DNA of 64,000 bases, from positions 7,192,001-7,256,000 of the forward strand of contig NC_063154.1 of the NCBI RefSeq assembly GCF_020921035.1. The letters run 5' to 3'. Under the pieces are notes generated by a model, which worked only from the letters and a program-made list of their open reading frames with translations, did not search any database and had not been told where the DNA came from. A program made the position numbers and the translations under genes. Below, in pieces: positions 11,325-23,944 of this stretch (position 1 is the first letter of the stretch; each line of letters opens with the position of its first letter). The stretch is from Rhodamnia argentea (Eukaryota; Streptophyta; Magnoliopsida; Myrtales; Myrtaceae).

Positions 11325-14300
11325 ATGTTGCCTTCTCTCCCGCAATCCCTTCCTTTCCTCCTCCTCCTCCTCCTCCTTCTGTGCATTGCCCCTGCACACT
11401 CCGCCTCCGCCGCGGCCAAGATCGGCAATGGCTACCGCGTCGTCTCCGTCGAAGAAACCCCCGACGGGGGCCTCCTCGGCCACCTCCAGCTCAACCAGAA
11501 GTCGTCCATCTACGGCCCCGACATTCCCTACTTGCAACTCTTCGTCAAGTACGCCACCGAAAGTCCCCATTTTTCAGCTTCACCTCACCATCAAGAAACG
11601 ACCCGTTTCTTATTTCTCCACTGACCTCGCGTCTCTGTGTGTGTGTGTGTGTTTTCTCTTGTGGCTTTTCGCAGGCAAGAGACAGAGGACCGCCTGAGGG
11701 TGCGCATCACGGACGCCGAGAAGCAGAGGTGGGAGGTCCCCTACAACCTCCTTCCCCGGGAGCCGCCGCCGCCCCTGTCGCCGGCCGTCGCGAGTTCCCG
11801 GAAGACGAGCCCCCCTGTCACCGTCTCGGAGTACTCCGGCTCCGAGTTCATCTTCAGCTACACGACCAACCCCTTCACCTTCGCCGTCAAGAGGAAGTCC
11901 GACGGGCAGACCCTCTTCGACTCCGCCTCCGGCGACTCCGACCCGTACAGCACCCTCGTCTTCAAGGACCAGTACCTCGAGATATCCACGAAGCTGCCCA
12001 CGGACGCCTCCCTCTATGGCCTGGGTGAGAACACGCAGCCCCACGGGATCAAGCTGTACCCGAACGACCCCTACACGCTGTACACGACGGACGTGTCGGC
12101 CATCAACGTGAACACGGACCTGTACGGCTCTCACCCGGTTTACATGGACCTGAGGAATGTGGGAGGGAAGGCCTCCGCGCACGGGGTGCTGCTGCTCAAC
12201 AGCAACGGCATGGACGTGTTCTACAGAGGGGGCTCGCTGACATACAAGGTGATCGGAGGGGTGTTCGACTTCTATTTCTTCGCCGGCCCGACGCCTCTCG
12301 GCGTCGTCGACCAGTACACGCAGTTCATCGGCCGGCCGGCTCCGATGCCCTACTGGGCTTTTGGTATGAATCGCTTACTTGCTCTGTGTTTTTTTTTTTT
12401 ACCAGGAAAGGAATCGCTTTTACTTTTTAACCATTTAGTACTAACCCTGGAAACATGTTTAAGTAATTAAATGGAGATACTCTGAACAATATTAAATTTG
12501 TAGTGTCTTATGTCTAATGATTGTTTTAGGAATCGGATCTTTCATATTCATCATGCTTAGTGACTCATACTAATTGCTCTACTTGTATCTTATTTTAGGG
12601 GAGATGTTGTCTTGACTCAATTAGACTAAGATAATCACCTATTAAAAAAGGTTGTGAAGGAAGGCAATATACTTGTTGCATTGGGATTGGTTTGTTGGTA
12701 CGACAGATAATTAATTCCTGAGTATCATATTGTATGAATGCTTCTGTTTTGGCCCACAATCAGTTTCTTGGTATTAACCTCAGAAGGACCTCTGTTTCTC
12801 GTCACTGCATTGTTTATTGGATCGGTCTTGGAATGTGGAATCCTTGACTGCTTTACTTTGCTTGGTTGATGGGTTCCTTAAAACAGTTTAGGTGTGATAT
12901 TTATTAGTCACGGGGGGATATGGATCATTTTGTTAGGGATGTTGATGTTTTTTGCATTCGGCTTTAGTCTGTCGTCCGTTTTGTGCCGGCATGCGTTCTT
13001 TCAGTATGGTTTTGGCACCCTCATTGTCGACATTCATGGTTGGACCTATAACATTTCTATCAGCCTATGGTGGGAACCCTAAAAAACAAGACGATCTTTG
13101 GAATAAAAGGAGTTCTGATTGGCACGTCCATCCTAGAATAAGATCATACTTGAGTAATTGAATTGACTAAGTTCAGAACTGGTGCAAGCTGCAACGGTGT
13201 ATGGGGCCTTCACTGAAGGATTCTATGTGGAGGTACACCTTCTTCTCATTAAAGAGATGGTTTTTAAGGACCACCTGAGTTGCGTGTGACGTTGCCTGAG
13301 TGCTGCTTCTGGTCAATAATTCAATTACAACTTGTGTCAAGTGGAGATACTTTCAGTTCGTTTTCGAGTGTAGGCTGGTCTGGTTGGTCCATTTCCTGTT
13401 TTCACTTCACTGTCCTTTATGACTCTCACCTGTTTATTTATTGTGCGAATGCTCATAAATAATGACCGGGGGCATGGCTCAATCTTTTACTCAGATCAGT
13501 ACGCAAAACGAACCGTAGGTCCGCATAAAAGATGAGGCGATGAGCGAAATGATGAAGGATCTTATCGTGCTGTCTTGCTGGTTTGGGCACTCATTTGCTT
13601 ACTTTAAGATAGCCTAAAATCTTGACCTTTTACATAGACAACTTTTGAACGTAGGCCAACTGGTGGACCCCTGAAAGCAATCATGTCCTAAATTTGTGCT
13701 CCTCTTGTCCTTTTCTTACTTGCCTTTTCCTACAAGACGCGGAGACTGGACCATCACCTTCAGATTCTTATCACAATGCTCGCTAACACTTATTAGATCA
13801 GATTTTGATTATCTGGACAGAAATTATGGCGGTGATGTCAAAATTATATTTCTGGATTGTTGTTCGACGTAACGAGTGAGGAATCTAGTGCAAAATCTTA
13901 TGGGCAAACACCTTATCAAGTTAGTTGAAATCGCTGGTGCAAAAAAGAAAAGTTAGTTGAAATCTTAGTTCATGATGTAGAGGGACAGCACAAGACGAAA
14001 AGATCCCGTTGGATCGAAAAGAGTCACACGTGGTTTATTTCTTTTGCTTTTCGGCGATCTATTGGATTTGGTTTAGGAGATCATTTCTTCTTGATCAATG
14101 CAACACTTCAAGTTTAGATTTAGTTTCTAGTGCAGGAGATGGTGTCAATGCTTCCTCCTAATTGCTTATACTCTCAGTGAACTGTACATAATCTTATGCT
14201 TTAAAGTAATGTCCATACAGGATCTGAAAATACATGTGTAAAGCTGTCTATTTAGCGTCTCTCTGATTCTGGTTTCTACAGGGTTTCATCAGTGTAGATG

Positions 14301-16149
14301 GGGCTATCATAACCTCTCTGTTGTCGAAGACGTGGTTGCGAACTACCAGAAAGCCAAAATCCCGCTCGATGTGATTTGGAACGATGATGATCACATGGAC
14401 GGCCATAAGGATTTCACCCTGAACCCCGTCAATTATCCCCGTCCGAAGCTTCTGGCTTTCCTGGAGAAGATCCACAACATTGGCATGAAGTACATTGTCA
14501 TCATCGATCCAGGAATTGGCATCAACTCCACCTACGGTGTATACCAAAGAGGTTTGGCCAATGATGTCTTCATCAAATATGACGGCGAGCCCTATATTGC
14601 TCAAGTTTGGCCAGGTGCTGTTAACTTCCCCGACTTTCTTAACCCGAAAACTGTAGAGTGGTGGGGTGATGAAATCCGACGCTTTCACGAGCTTGTCCCT
14701 GTTGATGGCTTGTGGATCGACATGAATGAAGCTTCCAATTTCTGCTGGGGGAAGTGCAAGATTCCCGAGGGCAGGATATGCCCCAATGGAACGGGGCCGG
14801 GATGGATCTGTTGCTTGGACTGCAAGAATATTACCAAAACCAGATGGGATGATCCGCCTTACAAGATAAATGCTTCGGGAATGCAAGTACCGATAGGTTT
14901 TAAAACCATAGCTACAAGTGCTGTCCATTACAATGGTGTATTGGAGTATGATGCTCATAGTCTATATGGCTTCTCACAATCGATTGCAACCCACAAAGCA
15001 CTGCAAGGACTCGAGGGAAAGAGACCCTTCATATTGTCGCGCTCGACTTATGTGGGCTCCGGGAAGTATGTCGCTCATTGGACTGGAGATAACAAAGGCA
15101 CTTGGGAAGATCTGAAGTATTCCATCTCCACTATGCTGAATTTTGGCATATTCGGAGTGCCGATGGTCGGTTCGGACATATGCGGCTTCTACCCAGCCCC
15201 GACTGAGGAGCTTTGCAACCGTTGGATTGAAGTGGGTGCTTTTTACCCATTCTCAAGGGACCATGCGAACTTCTATTCCCCGAGACAGGAGCTTTATCAA
15301 TGGGAATCGGTAGCTGAATCTGCTAGGAATGCTCTTGGCCTGAGATATAGGCTCCTACCTTACTTGTACACTCTCAATTATGAAGCTCATATGACGGGAG
15401 CCCCGATTGCACGGCCTCTTTTCTTTTCATTCCCCGATTTTGTTGAGACTTACGGTTTGAGCACTCAGTTTTTGCTCGGCAGTGGAGTCATGGTATCTCC
15501 CGTGCTTGAGCAGGGGAAGACGGAGGTCAAGGCGCTTTTTCCTCCTGGTTCATGGTTCAGCTTGTTCGACATGACGCAGGCCATCTCGTCGAAAGAGGGG
15601 CAGTATGTCACCCTCGATACGCCTTTGCACGCGGTGAATGTTCATGTGTATCAGAGCATGATCCTCCCGATGCAGCAAGGCGGGACGATATCCAAGGAAG
15701 CCAGAAGAACGCCGTTCAGCCTTGTGGTGACTTTCCCAGCTGGAGCCCGGGAGGCGGAAGCGAAAGGGCAGTTGTTTCTCGATGATGATGAGCTTCCGGA
15801 GATGAAACTGGGGGGTGGCTCTGCCACGTACATCGATTTTTACGCGACCATAAGCAAGGGGAAGGTCAAGGTGTGGTCAGAAGTGCAGGAGGGCGAGTTC
15901 GCATTGCAGAATGGTTGGATCGTGCAGAAGGTGTCGGTGTTAGGATTGGACGGGATTGGGGCATCCGACCTGGAGAACGACAGCGACGGCATGGCAGAGG
16001 ATGCGGAAATGAGCATTTCGCAACAGAACTTGCTGGCGCCGCTCTCTGGCGTTGAAGACCTGAAGAGCATGATGGTGGAGATCAGCGGGCTCAAGCTGCC
16101 TCTGGGGAAGAAGTTTGCCATATCGTGGAAGATGGGAATGAATGGTTAA
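11325..16149 (+). CDS. Alpha-xylosidase 1, GH31 (XYL1)
   Basis: Exons 11325-11548, 11675-12363 and 14282-16149 (introns 126 bp and 1918 bp, all GT-AG) join in frame to 926 residues, close to the 915 of Arabidopsis XYL1. The enzyme removes the unsubstituted terminal xylose from the non-reducing end of xyloglucan oligosaccharides in the apoplast. A hydrophobic signal peptide (about residues 1-27, poly-Leu then AHSASA) precedes a GH31 N-terminal beta domain. The TIM barrel starts near the exon 2/3 junction ([18 protein letters not shown]). The nucleophile is Asp451 in DGLWIDMNE and the acid/base is Asp574 in HWTGDN. The disulphide-rich insert [20 protein letters not shown] is present. The C-terminus ends [11 protein letters not shown], as in XYL1. 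Exons 1-2 are much richer in GC than exon 3. The ATG at 11325 is the only start that keeps the signal peptide. No lesion is seen. Confidence 0.95.
11636..11652 (+). repeat. (GT)n in XYL1 intron 1
   Basis: A short GT dinucleotide run lies inside the 126-bp first intron, just before the pyrimidine tract and the acceptor GCAG at 11671-11674. It is likely length-polymorphic and close enough to the acceptor to matter for splicing. Confidence 0.7.
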
Positions 16150-16255
16150 AATTTCGAAATAGCCCCAGATTCGGAATTTGATTGGTCTTTTCTTGAACTT
16201 TGTTGTTGGTTGCCTATTCCTAGATTTCGTTCTCGTCGGAACCAAAAGGAAATTC

Positions 16256-16261
16256 AATAAA
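16256..16261 (+). terminator. XYL1 poly(A) signal
   Basis: AATAAA lies 107 nt after the XYL1 stop codon, at a usual distance for a plant far-upstream/near-upstream element. No other canonical hexamer is nearer. Confidence 0.5.
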
Positions 16262-19200
16262 CTTCGGAAACTTGGATTAAGAGCAGCTATAGAAATTGTA
16301 AGGAAGACATGACAACCCACACATCCTTAATAAAGAAAACAAAGCAGCTTAATCTGTCGAGAAAAATGCGGCTATCTTCGAGTCTTGACGGCTCTTCTTT
16401 AATGCTTCCAGCCTTATCAGAGATGAGTTCGAAGCGGGACTGCCTACCGGAGAGCAGCGAGGTCTCAACCGTTTGGACATCGCCCCAATCCGACCTGAAG
16501 ATCGACTTTACGGAATCGCCATCATCGCTGCCGCTGCAGCATAGACGATCTTGCGCAAACACCGCTCTTGACTACGGTTTCAACTGCCGCTCGTATCAGG
16601 TCGCTGCTAGTTAGAATCGAACCACCTTCTCCCAAAAGCACATTTTCTTCTCATATCGAGCACGCGGAGTAGGTAATTTCATGCCCCGCGGAAAGATATG
16701 GTAAAACATTTGCTGCACTTTTTATCAGCGTAGGTACTGCTAAACGGTAGTTCCTGAAGCCGTTGAAACGTGTCCTAGATTGGCTGGTCGGTTAGCCTAG
16801 TCTGGGAAATTGACTAGGTTGAGTCAAATCGCCCCAGCTTCACCTTTTCTTTCACGCACAACGGAATTTTCCACGTAGACCCGCGTAGGTTGGTTGATTT
16901 GCGAACCATTCAGATTCACAAGAACTGTTTTTTTTTTCCTTTTTCTAAAATTAAATTAAATATAATATTTTTTCTAAAAATAAGACGAATCGAATAAGAG
17001 TTATTAAATTTGCATTATAATAAATAAATTATAAACGTGTTAAATGAATTTATTTGAATCGAATCATTTACTATTACGAACCGATCCAGATTCAATCTGA
17101 CCAAGCCTTGGCTATGATCGTGCCAGAGAGACTCCGGACACAAACAAATGCAGAAGCGAATCCTTTTCGCTCTCTCTCCTGCTAATTCTCGGAATTAGAG
17201 ATGGAGAACTCAAATGACAACACACCACGTGACGGGTCGGGTTCTCTCGTTAGAGAGAGAGAGAGAGAGCAGAGGAAGAGGGTTCCAACCGGACTAAACT
17301 TAGGACTAATTTCTCCGCATTTCCGTGTCGGAAGCAAACCCCAACGACCCACTCACCAACCCATTAACTAGCTCCACCAAATCAAATCATAACCCACGTT
17401 CGTCCTCTTTTTTTTTTTTTTTTGCTTTGGGAGCTGCACCTCAGTCAAGGGAATGCCGGCTTCTCGAACTCGTGGCCCGGAACCATGCCCGATAGCACGT
17501 AATTATTGCTCTCTCACAGGTAGGACGACAGCATAAATATTTTCACCCCTATGAAACCTCATGGTTGGTGAGCGTGGAAGGCAAGAGCACATTAATTTCC
17601 GAAATATTGGAGTGTGATTCATATGCTTTCTCGATAGAAAGTCATGTTCTCGACGGCGGTAGCAAATGGCGTGGCGTCCCTTGAATGCTAGAGGACTCTC
17701 GCGGTATCCATGACAATACTTGTGGAGAAGAATTTTTGCTTCAAAAAAGTACTCATGGAGCAAAAATCTATTTAGTAACGCAACTTTTGGAGCAAAAATC
17801 CGTTTGATTATGCAACTTCATTAATCTAATTTTGGATCATTTTTTTTTTCCAGAAATAGTTTCGGAGCCACCTGAAAAAGTAAAAAAAAAAAAAACAATT
17901 ACTTCTTTCAAGAAGCAAAAAAATCAACTTTTTCTCAAAAGCGAAAGTTTATCTTTAAAGCAGAAGTGCTGCCATGCACACCTTTAAAGTTTGAGCATTG
18001 TTTTGCTAGTAATCTAAATTGTGACTCATGAATAACTATTGTTATATATAATATCTTTTATTTGTAAATGATAATTCTTGTAATTGAAATTTACAACAAA
18101 GGATCGAGAGATGTGTTTTTTTTTTTTAATCGAAGTCAAGAGATGTTATTATGATCAAAGTCGTGTCGAGAGATGTTAATTACAGTGGAATACTAAGTTA
18201 GAAGTAGCTCTAATTCAAGATGAATCATGATGAATTTTTTATTTGTCGATTTTATTTTTTTCGCTTTTGCTTTTAGTCTCGTTGCGGGGAGTCGATGCGG
18301 ACGGAGAGTAAAAGTGGTGACAGCTGCCGCTCATTACGAGCCCCAACACAAGAAGTCGCTCCTCGTCCCATCGTCCGAAAGAGCTGGGGCTCTCAGGCCT
18401 GTGTCGTACTGGGCCTCGATTGCGCTGTCCACAAGCGCTCCCTCCACAGTCCACGTCATCCTACGCAACCCCCCACTACGATTTCCTCGAAAAAAAAAAG
18501 ATAATGGAAAACTTAAATAAAATCGAGTTTAATATTGGCATCCACTGTCTCCATGCTATCACAACATGTATAGAATCATAGTTTTTTATTTTATTTTATA
18601 AAGTAGATATATTTTTTTTAATTATTTTAAATAATAATAAGATATTGCTCCTTGAATGTTTTATTATTTGTCAGATTTATCTTGATGGCGATGGGCGATG
18701 GGCGACAGGACGAAAAGGGCAAAAAAGTAAAAAAAAAAAGGAAAGAGACCCACTTCCCCCAATCCCAACAATGCGATTAGCCGCCCACTGGGGCCGACAC
18801 TGGATTCTATCCCTAGTTGGGCATGGACCCTCCTCCTCATCATCGACCCCCCAACGGCCGCCGGACACGTGTTGGAGCGGCGGGGACACGCGTCGCCTCG
18901 CCACCCTTCGAGCGAGCTAATCCGAGGAGGTGGGGCCCGCGCTCTGTTTTTGGCGCCAAGAGTCGGCACGTCATTGTCGGGAAACGGAAGTGATCTCGGC
19001 GGTCGCCGAGGTTGCGTGTGGGACTTGTGGTCTCCTTCCGTTTTCGCTCGAGCCAACCGAGCATGGAGGAGCGTGGGGGCACTGTCCCTTTCCCATTTTT
19101 GGGGATGGCACGTGCCGGTACCCAAAAAAGGAGCAAAGAAAAAAAACAAATTGTTGTCTCCATCCCTCCAGAAATGCGGTAATTTCACTAAAATCAACTG

Positions 19201-22157
19201 AAATTCATGCTGCTTTTAATTATTTGTATCTGATATCCATCATTCATCGCTAGAGGGGCGAATGAAAAATGGGATCGAATCTAAGCAAGTTACTTCTCTC
19301 AATTCATCAATCGAGTATTTAGACGTCGATCATCGTATTGAAAGTTGCAAAGCTTAAATGTCAAGAAATCCTTCTCAATTGTGCACAAGCTAGCAGGAGA
19401 GTCTAGGCTTCACATAGGGCCATTGTCAAATACGATTCCAAGTAGCTTAGTCAAAGTTGGGGGGGAAATAAATAAAGTACCAACTTCCCCCGAAATGGTC
19501 CGCGCGATCCTTGCGTGTATCATGACGGTATGATTCGTTCCATGTATGGATGGATGGATGGATGGATGGATGGATGAGGGAGCATGTCATGAGCGTCGCG
19601 TGACGGGTTTTAAAAACTGGGGGTTTTGGGTGGGGGCAGACAAAATATTTATTGGGCAGAATCTCTGAGAGGGGTGGCTCGACACAGTGGACTTTTCCCC
19701 GTTTGTTTGTGAGAGCGCAAGTGGGTACGGTCTGGACGAGGTGGGCAGGGGGATCGAGTGTTGCTGACCGTCGGATCTCTGGGTTTTGCCCATCTCCATG
19801 CGGGACAGGGTCACGTGCGGCAGGGCTCTTGTCCTGAGAGGAGGAAAGAAAAAACCCATTTTTCGTTAAGGGCTTGATAAACAGAAAAGATTAGGGAAAT
19901 GGTATAAGCGATGATACAAAGCCAGCAATGAGTATTCTAATGCGATAGGCGGCGGCATCTTAAGATCGAAGGGAGCAGATGGATGTCTTCCTCTCGATTC
20001 AACACAATTTCCACAGAGACCTTTCAATGGTAATTTTCTTGAAGCAATCCAGAAAAATAATTGCCGGATTCCAAACCGACCCTCCATAGACGAGCACGTG
20101 ACGCTCACGTGACCATCGCCAACCTTTGTTTTTTTTTTTGGAGGGGTCACACAACCTTTGGGTTTGGGTAGGGCGGTTTTGACTCGAAAAATCATTTCCT
20201 CCGGACAAAATTGACCTTGGCTAGCGGCTGAAAATCGGTGCGTGGCAGTCACCAATGCGGCGGACGGCGGTTTTTGCCAACCTTAATAAGCCGAGGGCTA
20301 AAGCGGGGCATGATGATTCGCTTAGCGGGTATTTCGAGAAAAATTTTACTTTGACAAGTCTTTTTGGAAAAGGGTGTCCCATAAGGGGTCTTTCGCGATT
20401 TTTCATTCTACCAAGTACCAACGAAGATGAACTTTAGAACCTTGAGTAATAGTTTCGACGGAAAAAAAAAAGTCCAATATTTGTCAAAAGACTGGGCATC
20501 TAAATTCGCAACGCTGTCAAATTTAATTCATGTTTGACTATGGCCGGAAGCGAATAGGAATAGGTATGTATTTGACGCGCTTACAAGCGTGCCATTTTTT
20601 CACAAGTGAGAGTGACGAGCTCCAGTGATTGGGTTTTGAATTCCTGCATTAGGATAAGGATTAAGGAGTGCCTTAATGGCCAAACATGTCTAAAAGAAAA
20701 CTTAATATAATAGGACTTTGATTAGATGCGTATTTTTCTGCCCCAAAAGAAGGAAAATTAGATCTATTGACTCGAGCACATTATCGTGATCATGAATACA
20801 TTCCTTATCTTTTTCAAATTTCCAAATATAGACGAAAATGTTATAATTCACCATAAAAGAGTCGAAACTTTGCTAACTTTCGCAAGTGAGATTTATCGCC
20901 GACCAAGCGGGTCATTTAATTACGGTGCGATTGCTTCCATCAGCGTACCACTTTACTTTAAAAAATTCCAAGTCAACGGGCGAGAACATTAGTGACCTTC
21001 CTTGATAGGTACAAGCATTAGCATAGGGTAAATAGAGAAACAAATCGAAGATGCATATGCCAACTCTAGAATGAAATTTGTGATGGCCGGGGCCCTCACT
21101 ATCGCTATCGCCCTTTTTGGCCCTGCTAGCAAATAAAATATTTGTTTCTATTTATTTTTTGGTCGGATTTTTAATAAAATATCTGTTTGGTCGCGAAGAT
21201 TTTAAATAATATCTATTTAGCCGGAAAAATTAGGAAGGGGTACCTACCTACGACGTACGTCACTAGTCACTCTAGGAAAGGAAACTTCCTTCGAGAGAGC
21301 ACGAGCTTCAGTGGCACGACCGTAAATAACATGCAAGACGGATCCCACTTCCGCAAGGGCGACAGCTGTACAATGCCGTAGCCAATCGTGCCGTCCGGGA
21401 CTCGCGGCGATACGTTTTTGTCCTGCGGCCACAGGTGGGGATAGCCAATCTCCCCACGGGCGCGTGCGACCCACGGCGCACCGAAGCGGATCACCGACCG
21501 TCCGTGGAGCGCACGCGCGGGTACGAGGAACCGGGGGTTGGGGGGGGTGGGGCGTTTGTCGGGGCCCCGCGGGATCGTCCCGAATTCTTCTTTTTTTTTT
21601 TTTTTGGGTCAAAAGGGCCGTCCCGGATTCGGCATCGCCATGCGCTTGATGTAAAAACTGCGGGGGGGATGAGTCATGGCACGCCCTGTGGATGCGCATG
21701 CCCCTGTCCCCATTTACGGCAATAAATTTCGACAGCTAACTGTGGATTTTTCTTACCAAATATGAAACAACGTTAAAAAGTCAATTAATCAAATATCACA
21801 GCCAATATTTCCTTTTTTTGAAAATTTTTGTTGAAGGGCCTTATTAAATATTGGCATTTTGACCGCTCGGCCGGAAGGTGAAAGGAGGGGGTTTCGGGAA
21901 GAGAGCGAGAGGCCGCAAGTGACGACAGAGACGTGAGAGATTAGTAAACAGAGAGAGAGCTTCAGTGGGAGGGTACTAATTTTTTTTCTTTTATTTTTGG
22001 CGACGATTTCGAGGTTTTTGGGTGAATTTTTTTTTTTTTTTTGGTCTTGCTGAGATTGTTTGTTATGAGATTTGCGCTTTTCGAATTTTGTTGCGACATT
22101 CTAGTAAAAGGTAAAGGGCAAAGGCGGTCTTTTTACGCTGTTCCGAGGGCGGGCGGC
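16262..22157. other. Intergenic between XYL1 and the ERF gene
   Basis: About 5.9 kb without a recognisable gene. It contains a (GA) tract at about 17252-17269, long T runs near 17408 and 21588, and an A/T-rich low-complexity zone at about 17830-18240. Also present are a GC-rich stretch with CACGTG-like cores at about 18780-19120 and the (GGAT)n array at 19545. The frames here (for example 18664-19197 minus and 21244-21699 minus) are basic, low-complexity and unlike proteins I know. Confidence 0.45.
19545..19576 (+). repeat. (GGAT)8 microsatellite
   Basis: Eight consecutive ATGG/GGAT tetranucleotide units without interruption, followed by ATGAGGG. The locus is probably variable in length. Confidence 0.85.
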
Positions 22158-22166
22158 CTATATAGG
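22158..22166 (+). promoter_or_regulatory. TATA box of the ERF118-like gene
   Basis: CTATATAGG in a GC-rich context (GGGCGGCCTATATAGG) about 820 nt before the ATG of the AP2/ERF gene. It implies a long leader starting near 22190 with CCCTCT repeats (about 22270-22300). A 20-codon upstream ORF can start at about 22181. A likely leader intron runs from about 22613 (GTTAGT) to about 22755 (TTTTGCAG). Confidence 0.55.
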
Positions 22167-22987
22167 TGGCTCTGCGAAACCGATGCTCACTCTTGAACCG
22201 ATCTTGTGTTTTCGTCAAATTCGAAAGAGGAAATCTCGGCCATAGATTCCTCATCTTCTGGGCTTCCTTTTCCCTCTCTCCCTCTCTCCCTCTCTCGCTA
22301 TATGTAGTTGAATCTCATACGATTGTTTGCTTTTCCGTCTCTCTGCTTGCCAGACAGTGAGCCACTGGAGAGAACGGAGAAGAGGCTGAGTAGAGGATTT
22401 ATGTTGGTGGGTTTTGGATTGGCAGTGATTGGGGCTCTGTTGCAGCTCTGGGTTGTGTCTGTTTCACCTTCTTCTTCGCTATCATCGTCTTCTTTGGCAT
22501 CTGCTCCTTGCTCTGCTGTGTTCGGTGCTCTCTGCTTCATGCTTTTGCGCTGCTTCTGGCTGCGGTCAAATCTGGTTTCTTCGTCCGCTTCGATGAGTTT
22601 GAGGTCAAAAAGGTTAGTGATTTGTGCTTTTCTTTTTGCGTATATTGATTTATTTCTCACCGCTCTGTTGGGTGTTTTCTGTGGATTTCGTCTTCTACAG
22701 CCTCGAATCTGAAATTTTTGTGTTGGATTTTGTGGTTTTGTGTGGGGTTTTGCAGGACTTGTTCTGGCGTCGAGTGCTTTGGGGGTTTTCACATAAAACG
22801 ATTTTCCGTTCTCTTCTTGTTCTTGAGAGGGGGTCTCACTTGATATCGCTCTGGTCTTACGCCGATTTGTTTACTTTTTGGCCTTTTCAGTTTAGTTTTT
22901 CCTCTTGAAGGTATTTATTTTCATTAAACTTAAAGTTCGAGGGCATCGTTGAGGGGGGGTTTTGGTGAGGGTTTTACGGTCACAGAA

Positions 22988-23944
22988 ATGCCGGAGCCTG
23001 TGATTCAGCCTCTAGACCACAGCAATCTCTTCATGAAACCGAAGATGATGCCAAGGTTCACTGGAGACTTCAAAATGGCGAGGAAGATCCGTGTGTTCTG
23101 TCGAGATCCTGAAGCGACGGACGATTCCTCAAGCGAAGACGAATGGGACTACCCGAAAGCTGATCCGAAGCTTTTTGTTCGGGAAATCAATCTCCCCGTC
23201 TTGTACTCCCACCGTGCCAGTGACCTTCAAACTGAGATCTCTTGCCAAGATAGCAACAACGGCTTCAAAAACCCTGAAAAGAGGAAGAGGGTCTCGGCAA
23301 AAGCCGAGGCGGGCACGAAGAGAAAGCCATCTAATTCGCCTTACAAGGGCGTCCGGCAGAGAAAATGGGGAAAGTGGGCTGCCGAGATTCGAGACCCGTT
23401 TAACCGAGGGTCCCGGGTTTGGCTTGGAACCTACAATACGCCTGAGGAAGCTGCAAAAGCCTACGAGAACAAGAGGCTTGAATTCGAGGCTCTGGCAGCA
23501 GCTGGTTCGGCTGCTAAGGCAGAAGACGCATCCTTCTCTCACTCACACAACAGACCATCCACTTCTGAGGACTCGGGGAGCGTCCTGTCCCACACTTCTC
23601 CGGCTTCGGTCCTCAATCTGGAGACTTCCGCTTCTAACTCGATCAAAGAAGCCATTGCCGGTGCCAATGAGGAGAATTTGGAGAAGCCCTCCTTGGAACT
23701 CGTGGAGGAGCCATTGCTGTTGCTGGATGATGCAGCCGTTGAGAATTTTGACCTCGGGAGGGAGTTTGAATCGCTGTTCAAGGACGACTTCGGGGGTCTC
23801 TTGGATGATTTCTGCGGCTTTGATGATATACCCTTATGCGGATTGGGCGACAACGAGTCGAGCGAGCTGCCTGATTTCCATTTCGACTTGGAATTTGGCC
23901 ATTGGCTAGAGGAACCACCACCCCTTAATATTGCATGCCCATAA
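22988..23944 (+). CDS. AP2/ERF factor, CRF-like, ERF118 type
   Basis: A 318-aa single-exon nuclear transcription factor. The N-terminal block [20 protein letters not shown] (residues 29-48) continues with SEDE. It is the CRF domain that defines the cytokinin-response-factor branch of ERF proteins (group VI and VI-L) and serves for protein interaction. A basic stretch (residues 97-113) precedes one AP2 domain (about 118-172: [20 protein letters not shown] ... [19 protein letters not shown]), with the residues used to bind GCC-box-type DNA. A Ser-rich middle and a strongly acidic C-terminus ([15 protein letters not shown] near 265-285) look like an activation region. Alternative in-frame starts upstream are not ATG; the ATG at 22988 ([10 protein letters not shown]) fits. 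The order XYL1 then this gene then a TKPR2-like gene matches Arabidopsis At1g68560/550/540, which supports the ERF118 name. Confidence 0.85.
   Translation: MPEPVIQPLDHSNLFMKPKMMPRFTGDFKMARKIRVFCRDPEATDDSSSEDEWDYPKADPKLFVREINLPVLYSHRASDLQTEISCQDSNNGFKNPEKRKRVSAKAEAGTKRKPSNSPYKGVRQRKWGKWAAEIRDPFNRGSRVWLGTYNTPEEAAKAYENKRLEFEALAAAGSAAKAEDASFSHSHNRPSTSEDSGSVLSHTSPASVLNLETSASNSIKEAIAGANEENLEKPSLELVEEPLLLLDDAAVENFDLGREFESLFKDDFGGLLDDFCGFDDIPLCGLGDNESSELPDFHFDLEFGHWLEEPPPLNIACP

Noticed and set aside
11191-11697. 168-aa plus-strand frame starting before XYL1
   Set aside because: Runs out of frame through exon 1 and intron 1 of XYL1; Ser/Pro-rich shadow.
14248-14958. 236-aa minus-strand frame
   Set aside because: Antisense shadow of XYL1 exon 3.
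18664-19197. 177-aa minus-strand frame
   Set aside because: Low-complexity basic sequence in a GC-rich intergenic patch, no domain.
22308-22712. 134-aa frame before the ERF gene
   Set aside because: Falls in the predicted leader and crosses the likely leader intron; hydrophobic by chance from T-rich sequence.
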